Source: Paracoccus versutus
GTDB taxonomy: Bacteria; Pseudomonadota; Alphaproteobacteria; Rhodobacterales; Rhodobacteraceae
Direction: 5' to 3'
DNA length: 64,000 nucleotides
NCBI RefSeq assembly: GCF_000763885.1
Contig: NZ_JRKO01000021.1
Coordinates: 24,475 to 88,474, forward strand
The notes below the pieces were generated by a model. It had not been told where the DNA came from. It saw nothing but the letters and a program-made list of their open reading frames with translations, and made no database searches. Made by a program: the position numbers and the translations under genes. Below, one piece after another: positions 23,688 through 32,912 of this stretch. Numbering within the stretch: the first letter of the stretch is position 1; each line of letters starts with the position of its first letter.

Positions 23688-24554
23688 TCACCGGCGCAGC
23701 CGCGCGATCAGCGACGAGGTGTCCCAGCGCCCGCCGCCCATGGCCTGCACCTCCTTGTAGAACTGGTCGACCAGCGCCGTCACCGGCAGGCTTGCCCCGG
23801 TCTCGTCGGCGGTGGCCAGGCAGATGCCCAGATCCTTGCGCATCCAGTCCACCGCAAAGCCGAAGTCGAAGCGGTTCTCGGCCATGGTCCGGTGGCGGTT
23901 CGCCATCTGCCAGCTGCCGGCGGCGCCCTGGCTGATCACCTCGACGACCTCGGGGATCGACAGCCCCGCCTTTTCGGCGAAATGCAGCGATTCCGACAGG
24001 CCCTGCACCAGCCCGGCAATGGCGATCTGGTTGCACATCTTGGTCAGCTGCCCCGCGCCCGAGGGGCCCATGAGCTTGCAGATCTTGGCATAGGCGGCGA
24101 TCACCGGCTCGGCGCGGTCGTAATCGGCCTGCGCGCCGCCGCACATCACCGAAAGCTGGCCGCCCTCGGCCCCCGCCTGCCCGCCCGAGACCGGCGCATC
24201 GACGAAGCCCAGCCCGGCCTCGGCGGCGACCGCGGACAGCTCGCGCGTGACCGCGGCCGAGACCGTGGTGTGATCGACGAAGACCGCGCCCCGGCCCATG
24301 CCGGCAAAGGCGCCCGCCTCGCCCAGGCAGACCTGGCGCAGGTCGTCGTCATTGCCGACGCAGGCCATGACGAATTCGGCGCCCCCGGCCGCCTCGCGTG
24401 CGGTGGCGGCCAGGCGGCCCTTGTGGCGCGCGGCCCAGGCCTCGGCCTTGGCGGGGCTGCGGTTCCAGACCGTCACCTCATGCCCGGCCGCGGCCAGGTG
24501 GCCCGCCATCGGAAAGCCCATCACCCCAAGTCCCAGAAATGCCACCCGCGCCAT
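23688..24554 (-). CDS. 3-hydroxyisobutyrate dehydrogenase-like NAD(P)-dependent oxidoreductase
   Basis: A 288-residue beta-hydroxyacid dehydrogenase. The Rossmann motif VAFLGLGVMGFPMAGHL, the substrate-binding VDAPVSGGQAGAEGG and the catalytic-lysine segment GQLTKMCNQI are all present. Members act on 3-hydroxyisobutyrate, tartronate semialdehyde or succinic semialdehyde; the specific substrate cannot be assigned, and no valine catabolism genes flank it. AGGGAG lies about 6 nt before the ATG. It is divergent from the penicillin-acylase gene and 48 bp upstream of tRNA-Val. Confidence 0.92.
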   Translation of the reverse strand: MARVAFLGLGVMGFPMAGHLAAAGHEVTVWNRSPAKAEAWAARHKGRLAATAREAAGGAEFVMACVGNDDDLRQVCLGEAGAFAGMGRGAVFVDHTTVSAAVTRELSAVAAEAGLGFVDAPVSGGQAGAEGGQLSVMCGGAQADYDRAEPVIAAYAKICKLMGPSGAGQLTKMCNQIAIAGLVQGLSESLHFAEKAGLSIPEVVEVISQGAAGSWQMANRHRTMAENRFDFGFAVDWMRKDLGICLATADETGASLPVTALVDQFYKEVQAMGGGRWDTSSLIARLRR

Positions 24555-24683
24555 CAGATTCTCCCTTTCGTGTCGAAAAGGCGCGTTGATCCGGCCCGCG
24601 CCCTGCCCTATTCACCCCGATGAATTTCATCACCCGGCGCGGGGGTCAACCTCTCGTGCCCAAGCTCGGGACCGTGCCTTTTC

Positions 24684-27140
24684 ATGGTGACACTTTTCCG
24701 CTGGCTTGTGCGCCTGACGGTCGGGCTGATCCTGCTGACCCTGGCGCTGGTGACGCTGGCCTGGTATTTCGCCATCCGCTCCTTGCCCAATTACGACGGC
24801 AGCTATGCGGTCCAGGGCATCTCGGCCCCGGTCGAGATCGTGCGCACGACCGAGGACGTGCCGCATATCTTCGGCCAAAGCGACCGCGACGTATTCTTCG
24901 CGCTCGGGCTTGCCCATGCCCAGGACCGGCTGTTCCAGATGACCGTGCTGCGCCGTGCGGCCCAGGGCCGGCTGGCCGAGATCTATGGCATGGGCGCGCT
25001 GCCCGCCGACGACCTGGCGCGCCGGCTGGGGCTTTACCGCAATGCCCGCGCCTCGCTCGAGGCCCAGGACCCCGAGGTGCTGGAGGCGCTGCAAGCCTAT
25101 GCCGCGGGCATCAACGCCTGGATCGAGCAGGTCAACCTGGGCGCGCGCGGGCGCGGGGCGCCGGAGTTCTTCCTTTATCCCGACGACATCGCCTATTGGG
25201 AGCCGGCGGATTCGCTGGCGATCCTGAAGCTGCTGGCGGCCTCGTCCAGCGTGCAGCTGCGCCGCGAGGTGCTGCGCGCGCGGCTGTCTCTGGCCGCGCC
25301 CGAACGCGGGCAGGATCTGGTCGCCATGCCGGGCGAGCCGCCGCTGCCCGGCTATGCCGCGCTTTTTCCGGGCGCCCGCTTTGCCGCCCCGGAACGCGGT
25401 GCCGGGCCGCGGGACTGGACGGCGACGCTGGCCGGCTATCTGGCGCCGGCGGCTGGGGCCTCGGCCAACGGCTTTGCCGCCGCGGCCGGCCGCACGGCGG
25501 CGGGAGGGGCGCTGCTGGCCAATGACCCGCAATTCGCCCTGACCGCGCCGGGCCTGTGGTATCTGGCACGGATCGAGCTTGGCTCGGGCGGGGTGATCGG
25601 CGGCACCATCCCCGGCATTCCCGCGGTGCTGTCGGGTCGCAATACCGGCCTGGCCTGGGGCATCACCCCGGCCTGGATCGACGACCAGGACCTGTATATC
25701 GAGGAGGTCCAGCCCGGCGATCCCAACCGCTATCGCGGCGCGCAGGGTTGGACCGAGTTCGCGACCCGGCGCGAGACCCTGCGCATCCGCGGCGCCGAGC
25801 CGCAGACCATCACCCTGCGCGAGACCGAGAACGGCCCGGTCATCCCCGCCGCGCATCTGGACCTTGCCAGCATCCTGCCGGCCGGCCATGTCGCGGCGCT
25901 GTCCTGGACCGGCGGCCATGGCGAGGACCGCAGCATGTCGGCGCTGATCGGCCTGATGCGGGCGCAGGACCGCCAGGCGGCGACACAGGCGCTGCGCGGC
26001 ATGGTCGCGCCGGCCCTGACGGTGACGCTGGCCGATGCGCGGGGCGTGGGCCAGGTGCTGGCCGGCGCCCTGCCGCAGCGCCCCGCCGGGCACCAGACGG
26101 CGGGACGCATGCCCGCGCCAGGCTGGGTCGTGCAGAACCGCTGGCAGGGGCTCGACCCCGCACCGTCCGAACTGGCCGAGCTGAGCCCCGAAAGCGGCAT
26201 CGTCGCCGCGACCGGCGCGGCCGAGCCGGGCTGGGCCGGGCTGGGCCACGACCGGGCCGACGGCTACCGGCTGGGCCGGCTGCGCCACCTGATCGAATCG
26301 CGCGAGGTGCATTCGCGCGACAGCTTCATCGCCGCGCAGACCGACATCGTCAGCCCGGTGGCCCGCGGCCTGCTGCCGCTGGTCGGGGCCGAGCTGTGGT
26401 TCACCGGCGAACCCGCGGCCCAGGGCACGCCCGAGCGGCTGCGCCAGGACGCGCTGGCGCTGCTGGCCAATTGGGACGGCGCGATGAGCGAGCATCTGCC
26501 CGAGCCGCTGATCTATGCCGCCTGGATGCGGGCCTTGCAGGATCGGCTGGTGCGCGACGACCTCGGCCCGCTGGCGCAGGACCTGACCGAGCTGTTCCCC
26601 GTTTTCATCGACCGGGTGTTTCGCGACGCCGGCGGCGCCTCGGAATGGTGCGACATCCGCCAGTCCGCCCCTGTCGAGACCTGCACCCAGATCGCCCGGC
26701 AGGCGCTGGACGCGGCGCTGCTGGACCTGGTAGCGCGCTTCGGCCCCGACCTTGCCAGTTGGCGCTGGGGCGACTTGCACCGCGCCCGCCATGTCCACCC
26801 GGCGCTGGGGGACATGCGGGGCATCTCCTATATCGTGAACCTGATCCAGCCGACCTCGGGCGGCGAGGCGACGATCGCCCATGCCGGCTTCCTGGGCCGG
26901 GGCCGCAATCCCTGGCTGAACGTGACCGGGGCCGCCTATCGCGGCGTCTATGACCTGGCCGACCCCGACAGCTCGGTCTTCGTCATCTCGACCGGGCAAT
27001 CGGGCCATCCCTTCTCGCGCCATTACGACGACATGGCCGAGCTGTGGCGGCGCGGCGAATACGTGGTCATGTCGCTGGACCCGGCGCTGGCGCGGGCGGC
27101 GGCGGCGGGCATCACCCACCTGCAACCGGCCGGCGATTAG
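24684..27140 (+). CDS. Penicillin acylase family protein (Ntn hydrolase)
   Basis: An 818-residue membrane-tethered precursor. A single transmembrane segment (residues about 5-27) is followed by VEIVRTTEDVPHIFGQSDRD and the FFALGLAHAQDRLFQM alpha-chain motif. The autocatalytic nucleophile is Ser260 in GASANGF, the start of the mature beta chain, with ANDPQFALTAPGLWY after it. Relatives hydrolyse beta-lactam side chains or acyl-homoserine lactones; quorum quenching or turnover is possible but not shown. No strong Shine-Dalgarno is seen before ATG 24684. It is followed by a nucleoside hydrolase 63 bp downstream. Confidence 0.9.
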   Translation: MVTLFRWLVRLTVGLILLTLALVTLAWYFAIRSLPNYDGSYAVQGISAPVEIVRTTEDVPHIFGQSDRDVFFALGLAHAQDRLFQMTVLRRAAQGRLAEIYGMGALPADDLARRLGLYRNARASLEAQDPEVLEALQAYAAGINAWIEQVNLGARGRGAPEFFLYPDDIAYWEPADSLAILKLLAASSSVQLRREVLRARLSLAAPERGQDLVAMPGEPPLPGYAALFPGARFAAPERGAGPRDWTATLAGYLAPAAGASANGFAAAAGRTAAGGALLANDPQFALTAPGLWYLARIELGSGGVIGGTIPGIPAVLSGRNTGLAWGITPAWIDDQDLYIEEVQPGDPNRYRGAQGWTEFATRRETLRIRGAEPQTITLRETENGPVIPAAHLDLASILPAGHVAALSWTGGHGEDRSMSALIGLMRAQDRQAATQALRGMVAPALTVTLADARGVGQVLAGALPQRPAGHQTAGRMPAPGWVVQNRWQGLDPAPSELAELSPESGIVAATGAAEPGWAGLGHDRADGYRLGRLRHLIESREVHSRDSFIAAQTDIVSPVARGLLPLVGAELWFTGEPAAQGTPERLRQDALALLANWDGAMSEHLPEPLIYAAWMRALQDRLVRDDLGPLAQDLTELFPVFIDRVFRDAGGASEWCDIRQSAPVETCTQIARQALDAALLDLVARFGPDLASWRWGDLHRARHVHPALGDMRGISYIVNLIQPTSGGEATIAHAGFLGRGRNPWLNVTGAAYRGVYDLADPDSSVFVISTGQSGHPFSRHYDDMAELWRRGEYVVMSLDPALARAAAAGITHLQPAGD

Positions 27141-27203
27141 GGGGCTTGCATCCCGCGCCCGGCCGGGCTTCCCTGCGGGCCGGGACGCAGCGAAGGACAG
27201 CCC

Positions 27204-28151
27204 ATGGCGCGCAAGATCATCATCGACACCGACCCCGGCCAGGACGATGCCGTGGCGATCCTGCTGGCCCTGGCCAGCCCCGAGATCGAGGTGCTGGGCC
27301 TCGGCGTGGTCGCCGGCAACGTGCCGCTGCACCATACCCAGCGCAATGCCCGGATGGTCTGCGAACTGGCTGGCCGCCCGGATCTGCCGGTCCATGCCGG
27401 CTGCGACGCGCCGCTGCACCGCAAGCTGATCACGGCCGAGCATGTGCATGGCAAGACCGGGCTCGACGGCGTCACCCTGCCCGAGCCGACCATGCCGCTC
27501 GCCCCCGGCCATGCCGTCGATTTCCTGATCGAGACCCTGCGCCGCGAAAAGCCGGGCAGCGTGACGCTGGTGCCGATCGGCCCCCTGACCAATATCGCCA
27601 CCGCCTTCCTGCGCGCGCCCGACATCATCCCGCGGGTGCAGGAAATCGTGCTGATGGGCGGCGCCTATTTCGAGGTGGGCAACATCACCCCCACCGCCGA
27701 GTTCAACATCCATGTCGATCCCGAGGCGGCGAAGATCGTCTTTGCCAGCGGCGCGCCGCTGACGGTGATGCCGCTCGACGTGACGCATCGCGCCCTGACC
27801 AGCCGCGCCTGGGTCGAGGGCATGCGCGCCATGGGCCGCGTCGGCCAGGCCGTCGCCAGCTGGACCGATTTCTTCGAACGCTACGACCGCGAGAAATACG
27901 GCAGCCAGGGCGCGCCGCTACACGACCCCTGCACCATCGCCTGGCTGCTGAAGCCCGAGCTGTTCACCGGCCGCTATATCAATGTCGAGATCGAGACCCA
28001 GGGCGAATACACCCTGGGCATGACCGTCGCCGACTGGTGGCGGGTCAGCGGCCGGACGCCCAACGCCACCTTCATCCGCGAGGTCGAGGCCGATGCCTTC
28101 TTCGCGCTGCTGACGGAACGGATCGGCGATCTGGACCGCAGGGTCGGATAG
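27204..28151 (+). CDS. Inosine-uridine preferring nucleoside hydrolase
   Basis: A 315-residue nucleoside N-ribohydrolase. The calcium-binding signature IIIDTDPGQDDAVAILLAL is at residues 5-23 (Asp8, Asp10, Asp14, Asp15), VPIGPLTNIATAF and the VLMGGAYFEVGNITPTAEFN substrate loop are conserved, and His is found in DPCTIAW-adjacent positions. It splits purine or pyrimidine ribonucleosides into base and ribose for salvage. GAAGGA lies about 8 nt upstream of the ATG. It is convergent with the skp gene, with a 30-bp gap that holds a short hairpin. Confidence 0.93.
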   Translation: MARKIIIDTDPGQDDAVAILLALASPEIEVLGLGVVAGNVPLHHTQRNARMVCELAGRPDLPVHAGCDAPLHRKLITAEHVHGKTGLDGVTLPEPTMPLAPGHAVDFLIETLRREKPGSVTLVPIGPLTNIATAFLRAPDIIPRVQEIVLMGGAYFEVGNITPTAEFNIHVDPEAAKIVFASGAPLTVMPLDVTHRALTSRAWVEGMRAMGRVGQAVASWTDFFERYDREKYGSQGAPLHDPCTIAWLLKPELFTGRYINVEIETQGEYTLGMTVADWWRVSGRTPNATFIREVEADAFFALLTERIGDLDRRVG

Positions 28152-28157
28152 CAGCCA

Positions 28158-28176
28158 CACCTGCCGCGGGCAGGTG
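28158..28176. terminator. Hairpin between convergent nucleoside hydrolase and skp genes
   Basis: CACCTGCC (28158-28165) pairs perfectly with GGCAGGTG (28169-28176) across a 3-nt GCG loop. The downstream T-run is short and interrupted (GGGGTTTATT), so termination is plausible but not certain. Confidence 0.45.
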
Positions 28177-28181
28177 GGGGT

Positions 28182-28544
28182 TTATTCCTCCGCCCCGCCG
28201 GGCCTGGGGTCGGGTGCCGCGGGGGGCTCGGAGGCCGCATCGTCCCGCGTCGCATCGTCTCCCGGCACCGACAGATCCTGTCCCGAGCCATCCTGCGCCG
28301 CATCGTTCTCCGTCTGCACCGGCGCATCCGCCTTGGGCGGGTCGGCCAGCGGGCCCGCGCCGTCCCCCGGCTGGGGGTCGGGTTCGGGTGCCGCCGGGGA
28401 TTCGGGGGCCGCATCATCCCGTGCCGCATCGTCACCCGGCGCCCGCGCGTCCTGCCCGTCCTGTCCCGAGCCATCCTGCGGCGCGCCGTTCCCCCTCTGC
28501 ACCGGCGCATCCGCCTTGGGTGGGTCGGCCAGCGGGCCCGCGCC
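28182..28544 (-). repeat. Tandem 183-bp duplication in the skp tail
   Basis: Two adjacent in-frame copies, 28362-28544 and 28182-28361, with the same GAGPLADPPKADAPVQ opening exactly 183 bp apart. Both encode an acidic, Pro-rich unstructured segment; the second has lost three codons. This looks like a recent unequal-crossover or slippage duplication. Confidence 0.85.
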
Positions 28545-29150
28545 GATCTCGCGGTCGATGCGCTCGATCAGCACCTCGGTGACGTCGATGGATTGCGAGG
28601 CGACGAAGATCGCGCGCTGGTCCAGCACCACCACCGCGCCCCGCTCGCGCATCACCGCCGCCAGGACAGGCAGCACGGCGCGGAAGAAGGCCTGGCGCTC
28701 TTCCTCGGCCTCGGCCTGCAAGGCGCGGGGGGCGGCGTCGCGGGCGCGGCGCACCTCGACCACGCGCTTGTCGAACTCGTCGGCCCGCTTGCGGAACTCG
28801 TCGGGCGGCAGGGTCTGGCGCAGCGCCGTCAGCTCCTGCTCCTCGGCGGCGAACTGCTCGACCAGCCGCTCGTTCTCGGCCGCGATCTCGCTTCCGCGCC
28901 GCTCCAACTCGGCCTGCACGCGCTGGCCCCAGCGCGAATGCAGATACAGCGCATCCTGGTCCAGCGTCAGGACCGGCAGCACCGCCTGGCCGTTCGGGGG
29001 CGGCGTCTCGACCACGATGGGCGCCGCCTCGGGCGTGGGCGTCCCGGCCTGCCCGGAAGGCTGCTCGGGCACGGGCTGGGCGGGCGCGCGCCCAGGCACC
29101 GCCAGCAGCGCGGCCAGGGCCAGCGCCGCGATGCCGCGTCCCCCTGCCAT
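28182..29150 (-). CDS. skp: OmpH/Skp family periplasmic chaperone with duplicated acidic tail
   Basis: A 322-residue secreted protein. A signal peptide (ending near APAQ) is followed by an OmpH/Skp domain (LTLDQDALYLHSRWGQRVQA, a long charged coiled-coil hairpin, and GAVVVLDQRAIFVASQSIDV with the VDITEV-like end). Skp holds unfolded outer-membrane proteins for BamA. The C-terminal about 120 residues are Pro/Asp/Ala-rich and consist of two tandem 61-residue copies starting GAGPLADPPKADAPVQ, not part of the normal domain. The start overlaps the bamA stop by 1 bp (TGATG), so it is translated with bamA. Confidence 0.92.
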   Translation of the reverse strand: MAGGRGIAALALAALLAVPGRAPAQPVPEQPSGQAGTPTPEAAPIVVETPPPNGQAVLPVLTLDQDALYLHSRWGQRVQAELERRGSEIAAENERLVEQFAAEEQELTALRQTLPPDEFRKRADEFDKRVVEVRRARDAAPRALQAEAEEERQAFFRAVLPVLAAVMRERGAVVVLDQRAIFVASQSIDVTEVLIERIDREIGAGPLADPPKADAPVQRGNGAPQDGSGQDGQDARAPGDDAARDDAAPESPAAPEPDPQPGDGAGPLADPPKADAPVQTENDAAQDGSGQDLSVPGDDATRDDAASEPPAAPDPRPGGAEE

Positions 29151-31483
29151 CAGAACCGGGTCGAAATCGTCAGGTCGAAGGACTGCTCTTCGTCGTAATC
29201 CTCTTTCTTGAGGGCCTTGGCGAAGTTGAAGCGCAGCGGCCCGATCGGCGTGGTCCAGAAGATCGAGGCGCCGACCGCGGCGCGGACCTTCATGCCGTCG
29301 TCGACCTCGACCCCGTTGGTGCCGCTGGTCCGGTCCAGCCCCCAGACCGAGCCGGCATCGGCGAAAAGCCCGCCGGTGATGCCGTATTCCTCGGGCAGGC
29401 CCAGAGGGAACTGCAGCTCGGTGCGCAGCGCCCAGAAATAATTGCCGCCAAGCGCATCCTCGTTCGGCGCCGCCAGGTCACGCGGACCCAGGCCGTTCGG
29501 CTCGAAGCCGCGGATCTTGCCGTTGCCGGTAAAGCGGTTCAGGAAACGGCTGTCCTCGTCGTCCAGCATATGCACGGCGCCGGTCTCGAACTCGGCCAGC
29601 ATGGTCACGTTCTCGCGCCAGGCGCGGCTTTCGACGCCGGCGTAAAGCGTGCTGGTGACGGATTTCACGTCGCCGCCCAGGCCGGCGAAATCCTGGCCGG
29701 CGCGCAGCCGGTAGCTGGTCACCGGGTCCAGCCCGGCGATGCGGCTGTCATAGCTGTAGGTATAGCCAAGCGCCGAGGTGAAATAGCCACCCTGCTCGTC
29801 ATAAAGGATCTGCGACGAACCGACGAAGTTGCCTTCGGAATCCTCATGAGGCTCTTCGACGTCGAACAGCGTATCCTTGCTGAGCTTGTAGCGCAGTTCA
29901 AGCCGGCCGTTCTCGGAAACCGGGAATTCGATTCCGGTCAAGAAACCCACGGTGCGGGTGTTGTAGTCGGAGTTCAGCCGGTCGGTTGTGTTGTACCAGG
30001 CCTGCACCCGCGCCCGCAGGTCGCGGCCCAGGAAATAGGGCTCGACGAAGGTCAGGCCCGAGCTTTGCGTATCCGTGCCGGTCGAAAAGGCCAGGTCCAC
30101 CTGTTGCCCGCGGCCCAGGAAGTTCTTTTCCGAAAGCGAGATATTGAAGCCGACGCCGGTCGAAACGCCATAGCTGACGCCGAAGTTCAGGCTGCCGGTC
30201 GGCTGCTCCTCGACGTTCACGTCGACGATCACCTGCTCGGGCGTCGAGCCCTGGCGGCTTTCGGCCTGCACATCGGCGAAATAACCCAGCGCGCGCAGCC
30301 GCTCGGCCGAGTTGCGGATCTCGCGCGGGTTGAAGGGGTCGCCCTCGACGGTGGCGAACTGGCGCCGGATCACCTCGTCCAGGGTGGTGGTGTTGCCCTC
30401 GATGTCGATGCGCTCGACGAAGACGCGCGGGCCGCGGGTCAGGGCAAAGGTCAGGTCCAGGGTCTGGCTGCGCTCGTTGCGGGTGACGCGCGGCTCGATA
30501 CTGACGAAGTCCAGCCCCTTGCGCAGCGCCAGCGCCTCCATCCGGCGGATGGTGGTGTCGATATCGGTCGGGTTGTAGACCGCGCCGCGCTTGACCCGGT
30601 TCTGGGCGGCGAATTCCGCCGCATCGACGCCGGGGATCTCGCTGACGGTGTTGATGGTGCCGAAGGTATAGCGCGGGCCTTCGTGGATCTGGAAGGTGAT
30701 GTAGAAGGCGTCGCGTTCCCGCGCCAGTTCCGGCGCCACCGCCTGCACGCGAAAATCGGCATAGCCGCGCGAGCGGTAGAAATCGGTCAGCAGCTTTTCG
30801 TCCAGCGGCACCCGCTCGGGGGCGAAGGTGTCGCGGCGGATGAAGGTGCGCAGGATGCCGGCCTGCTTGGTTTGCAGCACGTTGCGCAGCCGGCGGTCGG
30901 AAAAGGCGCGGTTGCCGACGAAGCCGATGCGCTCGATCTCGGTCACGTCGCCTTCGCGGATCTCGAAGACCAGGTCGACCTGGTTGCTGCCGCGGCGGAT
31001 GATGCGCGGATCGACGCGGGCGGCCAGGCGCCCCTGCGAGGCATAGACCTGGCTGATCGCGGCGGCATCGGCCTCGGCCTGGGCGGGCGAATAGACCCGG
31101 CGCGACTGCGACTTGACGATCTCGGCCAGGTTCTCGTCCTTGAGCCGCTTGTTGCCTTCGAAGGCGACGGTGTTGATGGTGGGATATTCCGCCACCCTGA
31201 CCACCAGCGTCCCGCCCGAGGGCACCAGTTCGACCGTCTCGAACAGCCCGGAATTCTGCAGCCGCTGCATGGCGTCGTTCAGCGCCCCGGCCGAGACGTC
31301 CTGGCCGCGCGGCAGGTCCAGATAGGAGAGGATCGTGGCCGGCTCGATGCGCTGGTTGCCTTCGATCCGCACGTTGCTGAAGACAAGGGCCGAGGCGGGG
31401 GTCGCCACCATCGCGACCGGCGCGGCCACCGCCAGCGCCGAGATCAGCGCCAGCGCGCCCTTGCCGAGTTTCCTGTCCGTCAT
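29150..31483 (-). CDS. bamA: Outer membrane protein assembly factor BamA
   Basis: A 777-residue Omp85 protein, the core of the BAM complex that inserts beta-barrels in the outer membrane. After a signal peptide (cleavage near TPASA) come five POTRA repeats (starting FSNVRIEGNQRIEPATILSY and continuing to VDVNVEEQPTGSLNFGVSYG) and a 16-strand barrel that ends in a terminal Phe (LTISTRF). ATG 31483 is preferred to 31564 as it starts the signal peptide. It lies 103 bp after rseP and overlaps skp by 1 bp. The usual lpxD/fabZ/lpxA genes do not follow skp here. Confidence 0.97.
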   Translation of the reverse strand: MTDRKLGKGALALISALAVAAPVAMVATPASALVFSNVRIEGNQRIEPATILSYLDLPRGQDVSAGALNDAMQRLQNSGLFETVELVPSGGTLVVRVAEYPTINTVAFEGNKRLKDENLAEIVKSQSRRVYSPAQAEADAAAISQVYASQGRLAARVDPRIIRRGSNQVDLVFEIREGDVTEIERIGFVGNRAFSDRRLRNVLQTKQAGILRTFIRRDTFAPERVPLDEKLLTDFYRSRGYADFRVQAVAPELARERDAFYITFQIHEGPRYTFGTINTVSEIPGVDAAEFAAQNRVKRGAVYNPTDIDTTIRRMEALALRKGLDFVSIEPRVTRNERSQTLDLTFALTRGPRVFVERIDIEGNTTTLDEVIRRQFATVEGDPFNPREIRNSAERLRALGYFADVQAESRQGSTPEQVIVDVNVEEQPTGSLNFGVSYGVSTGVGFNISLSEKNFLGRGQQVDLAFSTGTDTQSSGLTFVEPYFLGRDLRARVQAWYNTTDRLNSDYNTRTVGFLTGIEFPVSENGRLELRYKLSKDTLFDVEEPHEDSEGNFVGSSQILYDEQGGYFTSALGYTYSYDSRIAGLDPVTSYRLRAGQDFAGLGGDVKSVTSTLYAGVESRAWRENVTMLAEFETGAVHMLDDEDSRFLNRFTGNGKIRGFEPNGLGPRDLAAPNEDALGGNYFWALRTELQFPLGLPEEYGITGGLFADAGSVWGLDRTSGTNGVEVDDGMKVRAAVGASIFWTTPIGPLRFNFAKALKKEDYDEEQSFDLTISTRF

Positions 31484-31586
31484 CGCCGCCCCTCGCGAAT
31501 AATGCATTGCCCGGCGGGTTTGCCCCGCCATATTTGCCCCGATGGATACCGCGAAGCGGGCCATGCTGTCAAAAGCCTAGCGCCGC

Positions 31587-32912
31587 TCAGGGGCAGAAAA
31601 GATCGTTGGTGAGGCCCAGAACCATCAGCGACAGAACCGCCGCCAGCCCCAGCGCCGACAGGATGTCCATCACCCGGTCCGAGGGGCGCCGCCCCGCCAC
31701 GGCCTCGTAGAGATAGAACATCAGGTGCCCGCCATCCAGCACCGGCACCGGCAAGAGGTTCAGGAAACCGATGGCCGCCGACAGCACCGCGATCCACCAG
31801 ATGAAGTTGCTGCCCCCCGCCGAGGCCGCCTGCCCCGTGGTTTCGGCGATCGAGATCGCGCCGCCCAGGTTGCAGCTGCCGATCTGGCCGGTGATCATCG
31901 CCCAGAGCCCCGAGACGGAGGAGGCGATGATGTCCCAGGTGCGCGCGGCGCCGATCCCCAGCGCCTCGGCGGCGCCGGCGGGCCGGGTCGCCGGCTCGAA
32001 ATAGGTGCCGCCGCCGGTCACGCCGATCAGCCAGCGCCGGGTATAGCCGTCGTCGGTGGGCAGATCCTGCTCGCGCGCGGCCAGGGTATAGTCGGCCTCG
32101 CCCTCGCCCTCGCGCCAGACCTTCAGCAGCACCGGCCGGCCCTCGGCCTTGGCCACATGCTCGCGCAACTCGTCGAAGCGCGAGACGGGGGCGCCGTCCA
32201 CGGCCAGGATCACGTCGCCCGGCTTCAGCCCCGCCGTGGCCGCCGGGCTGCGCGGCGCGATGCCGATGACCAGCGGCGGCATCGGATGCGGGCCGGGCAC
32301 GGTGATCCGCGCGCCGTCGCGCAGCACGGTCCAGTCGTGGCTGGCCCGCGCGGGCAGGTCGGCCGCGGCCGTGCCGAGGTCGCGCCAGCTTTCGACCGGC
32401 CGGCCGTCCAGCGCCAGGACGCGGTCGCCGGTCTGCAGCTGCATCTCGATGCCGGGCGGCGTCGGGTGCAGCCGGCCTACCTCGACCTCCTCGACCGGCA
32501 GCCCTTGCCAGATCGCCATGCCGGCAAAGACCAGGATCGACAGCGCGAAGTTGAAGACCGGACCCGCCGCCACGGTAGCGAAGCGCGCCCAGAGCGGCGC
32601 GCCGGTCAGGCTTTGGCGCGCACGGGCCGGCTCGACCGGCACCGAGCCGGCGCTGGCCGCATCCGCATCGCCCAGGAAGCGCACATAGCCGCCCAGCGGG
32701 ACCGCCGCCACCTGCCACAGCGTGCCATGCCGGTCGCGCCGCGAGACCAGCCGCGGCCCGAAGCCCAGCGAAAAGCACTCGGCCTTGATGCCGCAAAGCC
32801 GGCCGACGAAGTAATGGCCATATTCATGCACGGTGACGATGACCGACAGCGCGACGACAAAGGCCGCCGCGGTCCAGAGGAATCCGCCCATCGCGTCCAG
32901 AACCAGGCTCAT
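31587..32912 (-). CDS. rseP: RIP metalloprotease RseP
   Basis: A 441-residue site-2 intramembrane protease. The zinc motif HEYGH lies in the first transmembrane segment (VIVTVHEYGHYFVGRLCG), two PDZ domains sit in the periplasmic middle (GLKPGDVILAVDGAPVSRFD), and the LDGGHL motif (NLLPVPVLDGGHL) in the third TM completes the active site. It cleaves anti-sigma factors and leftover signal peptides. ATG 32912 with AGGGG 6-7 nt upstream overlaps the dxr stop by 4 bp (ATGA). It is part of the pyrH-to-skp operon. Confidence 0.97.
   Translation of the reverse strand: MSLVLDAMGGFLWTAAAFVVALSVIVTVHEYGHYFVGRLCGIKAECFSLGFGPRLVSRRDRHGTLWQVAAVPLGGYVRFLGDADAASAGSVPVEPARARQSLTGAPLWARFATVAAGPVFNFALSILVFAGMAIWQGLPVEEVEVGRLHPTPPGIEMQLQTGDRVLALDGRPVESWRDLGTAAADLPARASHDWTVLRDGARITVPGPHPMPPLVIGIAPRSPAATAGLKPGDVILAVDGAPVSRFDELREHVAKAEGRPVLLKVWREGEGEADYTLAAREQDLPTDDGYTRRWLIGVTGGGTYFEPATRPAGAAEALGIGAARTWDIIASSVSGLWAMITGQIGSCNLGGAISIAETTGQAASAGGSNFIWWIAVLSAAIGFLNLLPVPVLDGGHLMFYLYEAVAGRRPSDRVMDILSALGLAAVLSLMVLGLTNDLFCP

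Noticed and set aside
24630..27788. 1052-codon minus-strand frame opposite the penicillin acylase and nucleoside hydrolase genes
   Set aside because: Antisense shadow; both sense genes have full catalytic motifs.
29570..31612. 680-codon plus-strand frame opposite bamA
   Set aside because: Antisense shadow of a complete Omp85 gene.
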